Part shown: positions 26,531 through 35,211 of the stretch, piece after piece
How positions within the stretch are numbered: the stretch's first letter is position 1
Layout of the letters: every line of letters begins with the position of its first letter
Source: Scleromatobacter sp964418745
GTDB taxonomy: Bacteria; Pseudomonadota; Gammaproteobacteria; Burkholderiales; Burkholderiaceae_C
Assembly (NCBI GenBank): GCA_964418745.1
Contig: CAYQMX010000013.1
Span: 118,087-182,086, forward strand
Direction of reading: 5' to 3'
DNA: 64,000 bases
The notes under the pieces: model-generated
The model's input: only the letters and a program-made list of their open reading frames with translations
The model's database searches: none
Told to the model about the DNA's origin: nothing
Program-made: the position numbers and the translations under genes

Positions 26531-28804
26531 TCAGGCCTGCACGAGCCCCTGGCGCGCGAACGGCAGCCGCGTGACGGCCGGTCCGCCGGCGCGCGCGATC
26601 GCGTTGGCCACGGCCGGCCCCAGCGGCGGCACGCCCGGCTCGCCGACGCCCGTCGGGGCCGACGTGCCCGGCACGATGAAGACCTCGACGACGGGCATCT
26701 CGTAGATGCGCAGCGCCTTGTACTGGTCGAAGTTGCGCTGCACCGGGCGCCCGGCCTTCAGCTCGATCTCGCTGTAGTACAGCGCGCCGAGCGCGAAGCC
26801 GATGCAACCCTCCATCTGGGCCCGGATCACGTCGGGGTTGACCGCCACGCCGCAATCCACCACGCAGACCACGCGGTCGACGTGGACGCGGCCGTCCTTG
26901 AGCGTGACCTCGGCCACCTGCGCCACGGCGGTGCCGAAGGACTCGTGCATGGCGATGCCCTGCGCCGAGCCGGCCGGCATGGACCGGCCCCAGCCGGCCT
27001 TGTCGGCCACGAGCTTGAGCACGTTGCCCGCGCGCGGATTCTTCTCGAGCAGCGCCAGGCGGAACGCGAGCGGATCCTGGCCCGCGGCGTGCGCGAGCTT
27101 GTCCATCATGGTCTCCATGACGTAGGCCGTGTGCGTGTTGCCCACCGAGCGCCACCACAGCGGGCGAACCGCCAGCGTCGGCGAATGCAGCTGCCCGTCG
27201 AGCATCGGCAGGTCGTACGACGACGGGGAAACGCCTTCGACCGAGGTCGGATCGACGCCGTCCTTGATCATCATCGCCATCGCGGTGCCGGCCATGATGG
27301 ACTGCGTGACGACGCCGTGCTTCCACGCCACCACCTTGCCGGACTCGTCGAGACCCGCCTTGACCGCGTGCACCGCCAGCGGCCGGTACAGCCCGCCGCT
27401 CATGTCGTCCTCGCGGGTGTACTGCAGCCGCACCGGCGCACGGCCCTTGATGGCGACGGCCACGTTGACGGCGGCCACCGTGAAGTCGCTCCACGCATTG
27501 GCGCGGCGCCCGAAGCTGCCGCCCGAGATCAGCGAATGCAGCGTGACCTTGTCCAGCGGCAGGCCGGCCGCCTTGGCCGCCAGCATGTGGTCGAAGGTGG
27601 GGAACTGGTGGCCGGCCCAGGTCTCGAGCCGGCCGTCGTGCAGCCACGCGACGCAGCTCTGCGGCTCCATCGGCGCATGCGCCAGGAACGGGAATTCGTA
27701 GACCGCCTCGACCGTGCGCGTGGCCACCGGCGCGGGCGCCGCGCCGGTGGCCGGCTTCGCGAACGGCGTGCCGGGCTGCGCGGCGAGCTCGCGGTACTGC
27801 GCCAGCAGCGCCTCGGAATCGAGCGTGGCGCCGACGGACTCGTCCCAGGTCACCTTCAGCGCGCGCCGCCCCTGCTGCGCGGCCCAGGTGCCGCGTGCCA
27901 CCACGGCCACGCCTTCGGGCACCGCCACGACGTCGGTCACGCCCTTGACCTTCTTCGCGGCCGTGGCGTCGAACGAGACCAACTTCGCGCCGAACGACGG
28001 CGGGAACGCGATCACCGCGGTGAGCAGGCCCGGCAGCTTCACGTCGCCGGTGTAGGTGGCCGTGCCGTTGCACTTGGACGGCGAATCGACGCGCGGCGTG
28101 GCGTGCTCGTTGCCGATCAGCGCGAACTGGTCCGCCGTCTTCAGCACCGGCTTGGCCGGCGGCGCCTGCTTCGCGGCCGCGGCCGCCATCTCGCCGTAGG
28201 TGGCGCGCTTGCCCGAGGTGTGGGTGAGCACGCTGTTGCTGGTGCGGATCTCGTCGGCCGGCACGTTCCAGGCCTGGGCCGCGGCGGCCACCAGCATCGC
28301 GCGCGCCGTCGCGCCGGCGGTGCGGTACTGCATGAACGAGTTGGCGATCGCCGACGAGCCGCCGGTGCCCTGCATGCCGAAGGCGAGGTTGGCGTACAGC
28401 CGCACATTGGCGCCCGCGTATTCGGTGCGCACCAGCGACCAGTCGGCGTCGAGCTCGTCGGCGGCCAGCGTGGCCAGGCCGGTGGTGTTGCCCTGGCCCA
28501 TCTCGTGGTGCTTGCTGACGATGGTGACGATGTTGTCGGTACCCACGCTGACGAACTGGTTCGGCTCGAACACGGCCTTGGCGGCGCCGCCTTCGGCGCC
28601 CTGGCCGGCGGCGGCCTCGGCCGGGCGCGGCAGCCAGCCGCCGATGGCCACGACCAGGCCGCCGGCGGCGCCGGAGGCGAGCACACCGCGGCGCGTGACG
28701 CCGACCGGCGGGGGCGCCGCGCGCGTACCGGCGACGCGGGCCAGGGCCTGCGTCTCGATCTCGGCGATCTGCTGCTCGCGGAAGGCTTGCATCAACGGGT
28801 GCAT
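26531..28804 (-). CDS. iorB: Molybdopterin-binding subunit, isoquinoline 1-oxidoreductase (IorB) type
   Basis: The large subunit, 757 aa, of a periplasm-facing xanthine-dehydrogenase-family enzyme. A Tat-like signal lies in the N-terminal region (GVTRRGVLASGAAGG, Arg38-Arg39). Molybdenum cofactor motifs include HHEMGQGNTTGLATL, GGSFGRRANAWSDF and GVGEPGVPPLGPAVANA near the C-terminus. Such enzymes hydroxylate aldehydes or N-heterocycles using a [2Fe-2S] subunit and often a cytochrome as electron acceptor; the substrate is unknown. GAGGAG precedes the ATG, and the gene begins 11 bases after iorA. Confidence 0.92.
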   Translation of the reverse strand: MHPLMQAFREQQIAEIETQALARVAGTRAAPPPVGVTRRGVLASGAAGGLVVAIGGWLPRPAEAAAGQGAEGGAAKAVFEPNQFVSVGTDNIVTIVSKHHEMGQGNTTGLATLAADELDADWSLVRTEYAGANVRLYANLAFGMQGTGGSSAIANSFMQYRTAGATARAMLVAAAAQAWNVPADEIRTSNSVLTHTSGKRATYGEMAAAAAKQAPPAKPVLKTADQFALIGNEHATPRVDSPSKCNGTATYTGDVKLPGLLTAVIAFPPSFGAKLVSFDATAAKKVKGVTDVVAVPEGVAVVARGTWAAQQGRRALKVTWDESVGATLDSEALLAQYRELAAQPGTPFAKPATGAAPAPVATRTVEAVYEFPFLAHAPMEPQSCVAWLHDGRLETWAGHQFPTFDHMLAAKAAGLPLDKVTLHSLISGGSFGRRANAWSDFTVAAVNVAVAIKGRAPVRLQYTREDDMSGGLYRPLAVHAVKAGLDESGKVVAWKHGVVTQSIMAGTAMAMMIKDGVDPTSVEGVSPSSYDLPMLDGQLHSPTLAVRPLWWRSVGNTHTAYVMETMMDKLAHAAGQDPLAFRLALLEKNPRAGNVLKLVADKAGWGRSMPAGSAQGIAMHESFGTAVAQVAEVTLKDGRVHVDRVVCVVDCGVAVNPDVIRAQMEGCIGFALGALYYSEIELKAGRPVQRNFDQYKALRIYEMPVVEVFIVPGTSAPTGVGEPGVPPLGPAVANAIARAGGPAVTRLPFARQGLVQA

Positions 28805-28815
28805 GGCGTTTCTCC

Positions 28816-29280
28816 TCAGGCCGAGAGCTGGGCGGCCGCGGCGTGGATCGCGGCGCGGATGCGGACATAGGTGGCGCAGCGGCAGATGTTGCCGGCCATC
28901 GCGTGGTCGATGTCGGTGTCGGTCGGCTTCGGGTTCTGCTCGAGCAGCGCCGTGGCCGACATGATCTGGCCCGACTGGCAATAGCCGCACTGCACCACGT
29001 CGAGATCCACCCACGCCTTCTGCACCGCCTGGGCGGCGCGCGAGCGCAGGCCCTCGATGGTGGTCACCTTGCGACTGCCCACGGTGGTGGCCGGCGTCAC
29101 GCACGAGCGCACCGGCTGGCCATCGACGTGCACGGTGCAGGCGCCGCACTGCGCCACGCCGCAGCCGAACTTGGTGCCGGTCAGGCCGATCTCGTCGCGG
29201 ATGACCCACAGCAGCGGCGTGTCGACGTCGGCATCCACCTTGTGGGCATGGCCGTTGACGTTGAGTGAGACGAGGGGCAT
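28816..29280 (-). CDS. iorA: [2Fe-2S] subunit of the IorAB oxidoreductase
   Basis: A 154-aa protein carrying two [2Fe-2S] clusters. The plant-type cluster ligands are Cys40, Cys45, Cys48 and Cys60, and the C-terminal cluster uses Cys98, Cys101, Cys133 and Cys135 (QCGYCQSGQ and NICRCATY). It has no signal sequence, so it probably rides out with the Tat-exported IorB. It is the first gene of iorA-iorB and is divergent from the cytochrome gene, sharing a 70-base promoter region. Confidence 0.94.
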   Translation of the reverse strand: MPLVSLNVNGHAHKVDADVDTPLLWVIRDEIGLTGTKFGCGVAQCGACTVHVDGQPVRSCVTPATTVGSRKVTTIEGLRSRAAQAVQKAWVDLDVVQCGYCQSGQIMSATALLEQNPKPTDTDIDHAMAGNICRCATYVRIRAAIHAAAAQLSA

Positions 29281-29350
29281 CGCGCAACTCCGTGAAGGAA
29301 ATCGGAGACGGCAGTATGCTCGCCGCTTCGACTTTTTTCAGGGGCTTGCA

Positions 29351-29947
29351 ATGCGCTCGACGACCATTGCCGGGTTTCTACTGGCGGCCTGCTGTGCAGG
29401 GTCCGTGGCGCTGGCACAGCCAACAACCCTGAAGTCGCCGCGGGATTTCGCCGGCATCGCCGACGCGACCGCGCGCTCGCGCGCCTTGTTCGAGGAAGCC
29501 GGAAAGGTCATCCAGAGCCCGCGCTGCCAGAACTGCCATCCGGTGGGCGAGCGCCCGAGCCAGGGCGACGACATGCACGCCCATCTGCCCTTGGTGGTGC
29601 GCGGCGCCGACGACCTGGGTGCCATCGCGATGCGCTGCTCCACCTGCCACCAGCTCGCCAACTTCGCGCCGGCCGGCGTGCCGGGCAACCCGAAGTGGCG
29701 CATGGCGCCGGTGGCGATGGCCTGGCAGGGCATGTCGCTCGGCGCGATCTGCGAGCAGATCAAGGATCCGGCCCGCAACGGCCAGCGCACGCTCGCGCAG
29801 ATCCACGACCACATGGCGCACGACGACCTCGTCGGCTGGGGCTGGCATCCGGGCGGCACGCGCGCGCCCGCGCCGGGCACGCAGGCGCAGTTCGGTGCGC
29901 TGATCGCCGCCTGGATCCAGGCCGGCGCGGCCTGCCCGGCTCCCTGA
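29351..29947 (+). CDS. Periplasmic dihaem cytochrome c-type protein
   Basis: A 198-aa protein with a signal peptide (MRSTTIAGFLLAACCAGSVA) and two haem c attachment motifs, RCQNCHPVG and RCSTCHQLA. The body contains SLGAICEQIKDPARNGQRTL, typical of cytochromes encoded next to isoquinoline-oxidoreductase-type enzymes. It is a plausible electron acceptor for IorAB, encoded divergently 70 bases away. It is followed within 15 bases by xdhC. Confidence 0.85.
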   Translation: MRSTTIAGFLLAACCAGSVALAQPTTLKSPRDFAGIADATARSRALFEEAGKVIQSPRCQNCHPVGERPSQGDDMHAHLPLVVRGADDLGAIAMRCSTCHQLANFAPAGVPGNPKWRMAPVAMAWQGMSLGAICEQIKDPARNGQRTLAQIHDHMAHDDLVGWGWHPGGTRAPAPGTQAQFGALIAAWIQAGAACPAP

Positions 29948-29962
29948 GCGTTCGACGACCAC

Positions 29963-30991
29963 ATGGAGAACCTCGACCTGGTCGTGCTGCGCGACCTGCG
30001 CGACTGGCGCCGCGCCGGGCAGCGCGCGCTGCTGGTCACGGTCGTGCGCGCCTGGGGCTCGTCACCGCGCCCGATCGGCTCCATCCTGGCGCTGTCCGAG
30101 GCCGGGCGCCTCACGGGCTCGGTCAGCGGCGGCTGCATCGAGGACGACCTCGTCGATCGCTACCAGCAGGCCTGGCGCGCGCAGGCCGCCGCCGGGCGCG
30201 CGGCGCCGATGGCGCCGGTGCTGCTCACCTACGGTGTCTCCGCCGACGAGGCGCACCGGTTCGGGTTGCCCTGCGGCGGCACGCTGGAGCTGCTGGTCGA
30301 GCACGACCCCGACCCGGCGGAGCTCGACGCGCTGCTGCAGTCGCTGGCGGCCGGCCGCCTGGTGCGGCGGGCCGTGCGGCTGGCCGACGGCCAGGCCGTG
30401 CACGAGCCCGCGCAGCAACCGGAAGACCTGTTCATCGACGCCCACTGGACGCGCAACACCTTCGGCCCCAGCTACCGGATGCTGCTGATCGGCGCCGGCC
30501 AACTGGCCGAATACCTCGCGACGATGGCCCTGTTCAGCGGCTTCGAGGTGACGGTGTGCGACCCGCGCGAGGACATCCGCGTCGCCTGGCGCGTGGCAGG
30601 CGCGACGCTCGTGGCCGACATGCCCGACGACGCAGTGGCGGCCTTCGCGCCCGACCGCCGCAGCGTCGTCGTCGCCCTGACCCACGACCCCAAGCTGGAC
30701 GACCTGGCCCTGCTCGAGGCCTTGCGCTCGGACGCGTTCTACGTCGGCGCGATCGGCAGCCGGCGCAACAACGAGGCACGCCGCCAGCGGCTGGCCGAGC
30801 ACTTCGGCATGACGGCGCAGGAGCTTGTGCGGCTGCGCGGCCCGGTGGGCGTGTGGATCGGCAGCAAGACGCCGCCGGAGATCGCCGTCAGCATCCTGGC
30901 CGAGGTCATCGCCACCAAGAACGGCGTGGCGGTGCCGCACGACATGCAGGTGGCCCCGGCGAAGGACCTGCTCGCCGTGGCGGGTCGCTGA
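29963..30991 (+). CDS. XdhC family molybdenum cofactor chaperone
   Basis: A 342-aa protein. The N-terminal XdhC/CoxI module has RAWGSSPRPIGSILAL and GSVSGGCIEDDLV; the C-terminal Rossmann module has LLIGAGQLAEYLATMAL and YVGAIGSRRNNEAR. XdhC proteins bind and sulphurate the molybdenum cofactor before insertion into xanthine-dehydrogenase-family enzymes, which fits IorB next door. It is in one transcription unit with the dihaem protein. Confidence 0.93.
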   Translation: MENLDLVVLRDLRDWRRAGQRALLVTVVRAWGSSPRPIGSILALSEAGRLTGSVSGGCIEDDLVDRYQQAWRAQAAAGRAAPMAPVLLTYGVSADEAHRFGLPCGGTLELLVEHDPDPAELDALLQSLAAGRLVRRAVRLADGQAVHEPAQQPEDLFIDAHWTRNTFGPSYRMLLIGAGQLAEYLATMALFSGFEVTVCDPREDIRVAWRVAGATLVADMPDDAVAAFAPDRRSVVVALTHDPKLDDLALLEALRSDAFYVGAIGSRRNNEARRQRLAEHFGMTAQELVRLRGPVGVWIGSKTPPEIAVSILAEVIATKNGVAVPHDMQVAPAKDLLAVAGR

Positions 30992-31026
30992 GCGCGCCGG
31001 CGGCGCGTTCGGGTACGCTGGCGCGC

Positions 31027-31425
31027 ATGAAGACGCTGCCGCTCCGCCTCCGTCCCGGTGACGACCTGCGCGCCGCGCTCGCGGCCGCGCTTGCCACGCA
31101 TGGCGGCGAGGCCGCCTTCGTCGTCTCGGGCATCGGCAGCCTGCGCGAGGCGCGGCTGCGCTTCGCGGGCCGCGACGCGCTGCACCACGCGGTGGGCGAC
31201 CTGGAGATCCTGACGCTGGCCGGCACGCTGGGCACCGGCGGCGCGCACCTGCACGCCAGCCTGGCCGACGCCGACGGCCGCGTCTTCGGCGGCCACGTGG
31301 CGCCCGGCTGCATCGTGCGAACGACCGCCGAAGTGCTGCTGGCCGTGCTGGACGACGTGCGTTTCGAGCGCGCGCCGGACCCGGTGACCGGCTATGCCGA
31401 ACTGGCGATCCGGCCGCGCACGTAA
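31027..31425 (+). CDS. DUF296 (PCC/PPC domain) protein
   Basis: A 132-aa single-domain protein. Conserved stretches are AAFVVSGIGSLREARLRF, LEILTLAGTLG and GGHVAPGCIVRTTAEVLL, with the GGAHLHASLAD strand that carries histidines at a possible metal site. PCC-domain proteins bind DNA in plants, but in bacteria they are small trimeric proteins of unknown function. It lies 35 bases after xdhC and is probably cotranscribed. Confidence 0.8.
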   Translation: MKTLPLRLRPGDDLRAALAAALATHGGEAAFVVSGIGSLREARLRFAGRDALHHAVGDLEILTLAGTLGTGGAHLHASLADADGRVFGGHVAPGCIVRTTAEVLLAVLDDVRFERAPDPVTGYAELAIRPRT

Positions 31426-31459
31426 AATTGGCGGTTTCCGTCTCCGAAGAATGCCGACC

Positions 31460-31732
31460 ATGACCGAAGCCACCCAGGCCCCCACGCTGCCCGACCGCCT
31501 CAGCGTCGACCCGCGCAGCCCGCACCACGTGGCCGCGATCTTCGAGCAGGACGTGGGCATCCTGTTCAACGGCAAGGAACGCTTCGACGTCGAGGAATAC
31601 TGCATCAGCGAAGGCTGGATCCGCGTGCCGGTGGGCAAGACGGTGGACCGCAAGGGCCGTCCGCTGACGGTCAAGCTCAAGGGCAGCGTGGAAGCCTTCG
31701 TCAAGCCGGCGCCCGCCGCGCCGCAGGCCTGA
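31460..31732 (+). CDS. DUF3297 family protein
   Basis: A 90-aa protein matching DUF3297 along its whole length: LPDRLSVDPRSPHHVAAIFE, GILFNGKERFDVEEYCISEG and VDRKGRPLTVKLKG. It is a small, soluble, conserved proteobacterial protein without known role. ATG 31460 gives the usual start; an ATG nine bases earlier is in frame. It converges on the YlqF gene. Confidence 0.85.
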   Translation: MTEATQAPTLPDRLSVDPRSPHHVAAIFEQDVGILFNGKERFDVEEYCISEGWIRVPVGKTVDRKGRPLTVKLKGSVEAFVKPAPAAPQA

Positions 31733-31756
31733 GCAGGCCGGCCGGCGCGCGGCGCC

Positions 31757-32662
31757 TCACTTCTTGCGCGCCGCCTTCTTCTCGAGGCGTGCCTGCTCGG
31801 CGGCCAGGCCGGCCGCCCACCACGCCGCGAATTCCTCCGGCGTCTCCAGCGTGACGCGACCCCAGGCGCCGCTGCGGAAGTCGTTGAGCGCGATCTCCGC
31901 GGCCTTCTGCATGTTGACCTGGCCGCCGGGCAGCAGGCCGCCGCGCTTGCGCCCCACCTCGGCCAGCAGGCCCTCGTCGGTCATCGCGGAGAAGTCGGCC
32001 GTCCTGTAGCGCGCCACGATGCGCTCCGCGTAGCGGTGGCGCACGCGGGCCAGCAGCGCCATCGCCACCTCCTCCTCGTCGTACGCGTTGCGGCCGATCC
32101 CGCCGCTGGCCGCCAGGTTGTAGCCGCCCTCCTCGATGAGGATGCGCGGCCACAGCATGCCGGGCGTGTCGAACAGGTAGAAGTCGTTGGCCAGCAGGAT
32201 CTTCTGCTCCAGCTTGGTGATGCCCGGCTCGTCGCCCGTCTTGGCCGCGCGCTGGCCGTTGAGCGTGTTGACCAGCGTCGACTTGCCCACGTTGGGAATG
32301 CCGCAGATCATCACCCGCACCGGCTTGACCATGCCGCCGCGTTGCGGCACCAGCGCGCGGCACGCGGCCACCAGCGCGCGCGCCGGCGCGGTGACGCTGG
32401 CGTCCAGGCCCAGCGCGTTGGTGCCGGGCTGCGCGCGATAGTGCGCCAGCCACAGGTCGGTCAGGTCGGGGTCGGCCAGGTCCTGCTTGTTGAGCACCTT
32501 CAGCGCGGGCTTGCCCAGCGTCATCTCGGCCAGCAGCGGGTTGGCGCTGGAGCCGGGCAGGCGGGCGTCGAGCAGCTCGATGACGACGTCGATGTCGGGC
32601 AGGCGCTCGGCGATCGCCTTGCGGGTCGTGTGCATGTGACCCGGGAACCACTGGATGGCCAT
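31757..32662 (-). CDS. ylqF: Ribosome biogenesis GTPase YlqF/RbgA family
   Basis: A 301-aa circularly permuted GTPase: the G4 motif NKQD comes first, then G1 GIPNVGKSTLVN and G3 DTPG. The N-terminus MAIQWFPGHMHTTRKAI is the family signature. In Bacillus the protein matures the 50S subunit; in proteobacteria the role is inferred. It ends in a Lys-rich tail (LEKKAARKK) likely to touch rRNA. The ATG at 32662 is fixed by the WFPGHM motif. Confidence 0.93.
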   Translation of the reverse strand: MAIQWFPGHMHTTRKAIAERLPDIDVVIELLDARLPGSSANPLLAEMTLGKPALKVLNKQDLADPDLTDLWLAHYRAQPGTNALGLDASVTAPARALVAACRALVPQRGGMVKPVRVMICGIPNVGKSTLVNTLNGQRAAKTGDEPGITKLEQKILLANDFYLFDTPGMLWPRILIEEGGYNLAASGGIGRNAYDEEEVAMALLARVRHRYAERIVARYRTADFSAMTDEGLLAEVGRKRGGLLPGGQVNMQKAAEIALNDFRSGAWGRVTLETPEEFAAWWAAGLAAEQARLEKKAARKK

Positions 32663-32783
32663 CTGGAAGCTGCTTTCTGCGACGGCGCCCGCGGGCGCGC
32701 GTCGTGGGGGAAGGGACAGGGCGACGCAGCGCCCTGCCGCCATTTTCCGTCAGGTTCCCGGGCAGCCTCCAGCGCGCGAACGG

Positions 32784-33272
32784 TCAGGGGGCCGGCACCA
32801 GGTAGCCCACCAGCGAGGCGTGCCCGGTGTTGCCGGTGACGACCGATCCCCCGGTGATGAAGATGTAGGGCGTCTCGCCGGGCTCGAAGTAGTAGGTGAT
32901 GGGGCTGCTGGCCACGTAGCGGTTGGCGCCGACGTTGACCGGCGCGGGCAGGTCCATCGTGCTGAACAGGCCGTTGCCGATCGACACGATGGCTTCGGTC
33001 GCACCGCTGTTCATCGAGTACGTGGCCGACGCGTGCGTCACCACCAGGCGCCGCCCGCCCGGCACGGGCGGAAACGCGATCTGGCAATAGAACTGGTTGG
33101 GGCAGATGCTGGCCGAAGGGTTGTAGAGCTGGTTGCTCTGGTAGGGCGTGCGGCCCGGCCCGTAGACCTCCTGCACCAGCGCGGCCTTCTGCGCGCTGGC
33201 GGACAGGCAGGCCAGCGCGCCGACGGCGGCCAGGGCGAGACGGGAAACGAAAAGGCGGGGAGTGCAGGACAT
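32784..33272 (-). CDS. Secreted beta-rich protein, unknown function (paralogue of 53897-54412)
   Basis: A 162-aa protein with a signal peptide (LALAAVGALACLSASAQ). The mature part is Gly/Thr/Tyr-rich with few charges. The core PVPGGRRLVVTHASATY and the tail ITYYFEPGETPYIFITGG, ending HASLVGYLVPAP, align by eye with the secreted protein at 53897-54412 (VPAGKRLVIDGVSG; FLVADPGSTVYFFINDAD; VHGYYVAAS). The pattern suggests a beta-sandwich surface or periplasmic protein. No known family is recognised. Confidence 0.7.
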   Translation of the reverse strand: MSCTPRLFVSRLALAAVGALACLSASAQKAALVQEVYGPGRTPYQSNQLYNPSASICPNQFYCQIAFPPVPGGRRLVVTHASATYSMNSGATEAIVSIGNGLFSTMDLPAPVNVGANRYVASSPITYYFEPGETPYIFITGGSVVTGNTGHASLVGYLVPAP

Positions 33273-33515
33273 CGTCGACCTCCGGTTGTTGGATTCGGAC
33301 AGGGGCCGGCCGCGCAGGCACGCCGTCGCGGCCGGACGAGCGGGCAGCATGGGGTCGATTCCGCCCGCCTGCCATCCCCAAGGCCGCCAGCTCCCTACGT
33401 TGGCAGTGGCGCGCCGCGCTGCCGACTCCGGCCCTCGCCACCTCCGGCCCGCTGGGCACGCGACTGGGCGCCTGGGCCTGAGGAGCGCGCTGCGAGGTAT
33501 CGTGCGGGTATCGAC

Positions 33516-34472
33516 ATGCCCCGGACGACCTTCGTGAGCCAGCTTCCCCCGACCACGCCCTACCCGATCGGCCAGCCCGGCACCCCCTGGGCGGCACCCG
33601 AACGCGCCGCCTGGCTGGCACGCCAGCCGGTGCGGCGCAGCTACGACGCCGAGGTGGTGGCGCCGCTCAAGGCGGCCCTGCCGGCGCAGGCCGAACTGCT
33701 CACCTACGGCGTGCTCGACTACGGCCGCCTCGGCCTGGGCCGCTATCCGCTGTACGCGGTGCGCAGCCGCGCGTGGAACGCGGACAGGCCCGTGGTGCTG
33801 GTCACCGGCGGCGTGCACGGCTACGAGACCAGCGGCGTGCAGGGCGCGCTGCAATGGATCGCGCACGAGTTCGACCGCCACGCCGGTGCCGTCAACCTGC
33901 TGGTACTGCCCTGCGTCAGCCCGTGGGGCTACGAGACCGTCAACCGCTGGAACCCCGACGCCATCGACCCCAACCGCCAGTTCCGCCCGGACAGCCCGGC
34001 CGCCGAATCGGCGCTGGCGATGGCCTGCGTGGCCACGAACTGCGCGCGGGTGGACCTGCACATCGACCTGCACGAGACCACCGACACCGACAACAGCGAG
34101 TTCGGCCCCGCCAAGGCCGCGCGCGACGGCACGACGTTCGACTGGCACGCGATCCCCGACGGCTTCTACCTGGTGGGCGACAGCGAACGCCCGGCGCCCG
34201 CGTTCCAGCGCGCGCTGGTCGACGCCGTGCGTCCCGTCACCCACATCGCCGAGCCCGACGCGCACGGCGCCATCATCGGCACGCCGATGGAACAGCCGGG
34301 CGTCATCAACTACGCCAAGCGCACGCTGGGCCTGTGCGGCGGCATGACGGCCGCGCCGCTGGTCTCCACCACCGAGGTCTATCCCGACAGCCCCACCGCC
34401 ACGCCGGCGCAGTGCAACGCGGCCCAGGTCGCGTCGGTCAGCGCGGCGATCGCCTGGCTGCTGCGTGCCTGA
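33516..34472 (+). CDS. M14 family zinc carboxypeptidase/amidohydrolase
   Basis: A 318-aa enzyme. The zinc ligands are His101 and Glu104 (GGVHGYETSG) and a later His in DLHIDLHETTD. DPNRQFRPDS carries the substrate-binding arginine, and the Glu in STTEVYPDS is the likely general base. The family includes carboxypeptidases and succinylglutamate desuccinylase/aspartoacylase-like hydrolases. There is no signal peptide, so it is cytoplasmic; the substrate is unknown. The following gene starts 10 bases later. Confidence 0.85.
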   Translation: MPRTTFVSQLPPTTPYPIGQPGTPWAAPERAAWLARQPVRRSYDAEVVAPLKAALPAQAELLTYGVLDYGRLGLGRYPLYAVRSRAWNADRPVVLVTGGVHGYETSGVQGALQWIAHEFDRHAGAVNLLVLPCVSPWGYETVNRWNPDAIDPNRQFRPDSPAAESALAMACVATNCARVDLHIDLHETTDTDNSEFGPAKAARDGTTFDWHAIPDGFYLVGDSERPAPAFQRALVDAVRPVTHIAEPDAHGAIIGTPMEQPGVINYAKRTLGLCGGMTAAPLVSTTEVYPDSPTATPAQCNAAQVASVSAAIAWLLRA

Positions 34473-34482
34473 GCCCCTGGCC

Positions 34483-35211
34483 ATGACCCGGCTGCAGACC
34501 GAACTCGAGCGCCTCTACCTGGCGCCGCCCGCGCCGGCCGGCGGCGATCCGGCGACGCGCCTGGCCGACGCCCAGGGCCACGTGCGCGCGCTCGTGCTGG
34601 AAGTGCTGCAGCCCACCGGCTGGGACGCGCTGGCGCGGGTCTGGCAAGGCGTGCAGGCCGAGCTGGAGCTGCCCGCCCCGGGCATCGCGGTCTCGGGCAC
34701 GGACGGCCTGCAGCTGTGGTTCTCGCTGGCCGCGCCGATCGCGCCGGAACGCGCGCACGCGTTCCTGGAATCGCTGCGCGCGCGCTACCTGGCCGACACC
34801 CCGCCGGCGCGGGTGCGCCTGCGGCCCGACCCCGCCCACCCGGGCCGCCATGCCGCGCTGGTGCCGGCACCGCAGCCGGCCACCGGCGACTGGTCGGCCT
34901 GGGTCGCGCCCGACCTGGCAGCCATCTTCTCGCAGACGCCGTGGCTGGACGTCGAGCCCGGCGACGAGGGCCAGTCGGCGCTGCTGCGCGCGCTGCGTCC
35001 GGCGAGCCTGGCGGCGTTCGACGCCGCGCTGGAACGACTGGCGCTGGACGCCCTGCCCGCGCGCGCCCCGGAGCCGGCCGCGGCGCCCGCCGAAGGCCAC
35101 GCGGCCAACGACGATCCGCGCCGCTTCCTGCTGCGCGTGATGAACGACGAGAACGTCGCGCTGGCGCTGCGCATCGAGGCCGCGAAGGCGTTGCTGGGCG
35201 CCGGCTGCTAG
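34483..35211 (+). CDS. Hypothetical protein linked to the M14 enzyme
   Basis: A 242-aa soluble, Ala/Pro-rich protein that I do not recognise. It has an alpha/beta centre (QLWFSLAAPIAPERAHAFLE, RARYLADTPPARVRLRPD) and a helical C-terminus (RRFLLRVMNDENVALALRIE). ATG 34483 lies 10 bases after the M14 stop; a GTG at 34465 overlapping that stop is an alternative. Its TAG stop shares the tetramer CTAG with the stop of the convergent acyl-CoA synthetase gene. Confidence 0.65.
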   Translation: MTRLQTELERLYLAPPAPAGGDPATRLADAQGHVRALVLEVLQPTGWDALARVWQGVQAELELPAPGIAVSGTDGLQLWFSLAAPIAPERAHAFLESLRARYLADTPPARVRLRPDPAHPGRHAALVPAPQPATGDWSAWVAPDLAAIFSQTPWLDVEPGDEGQSALLRALRPASLAAFDAALERLALDALPARAPEPAAAPAEGHAANDDPRRFLLRVMNDENVALALRIEAAKALLGAGC

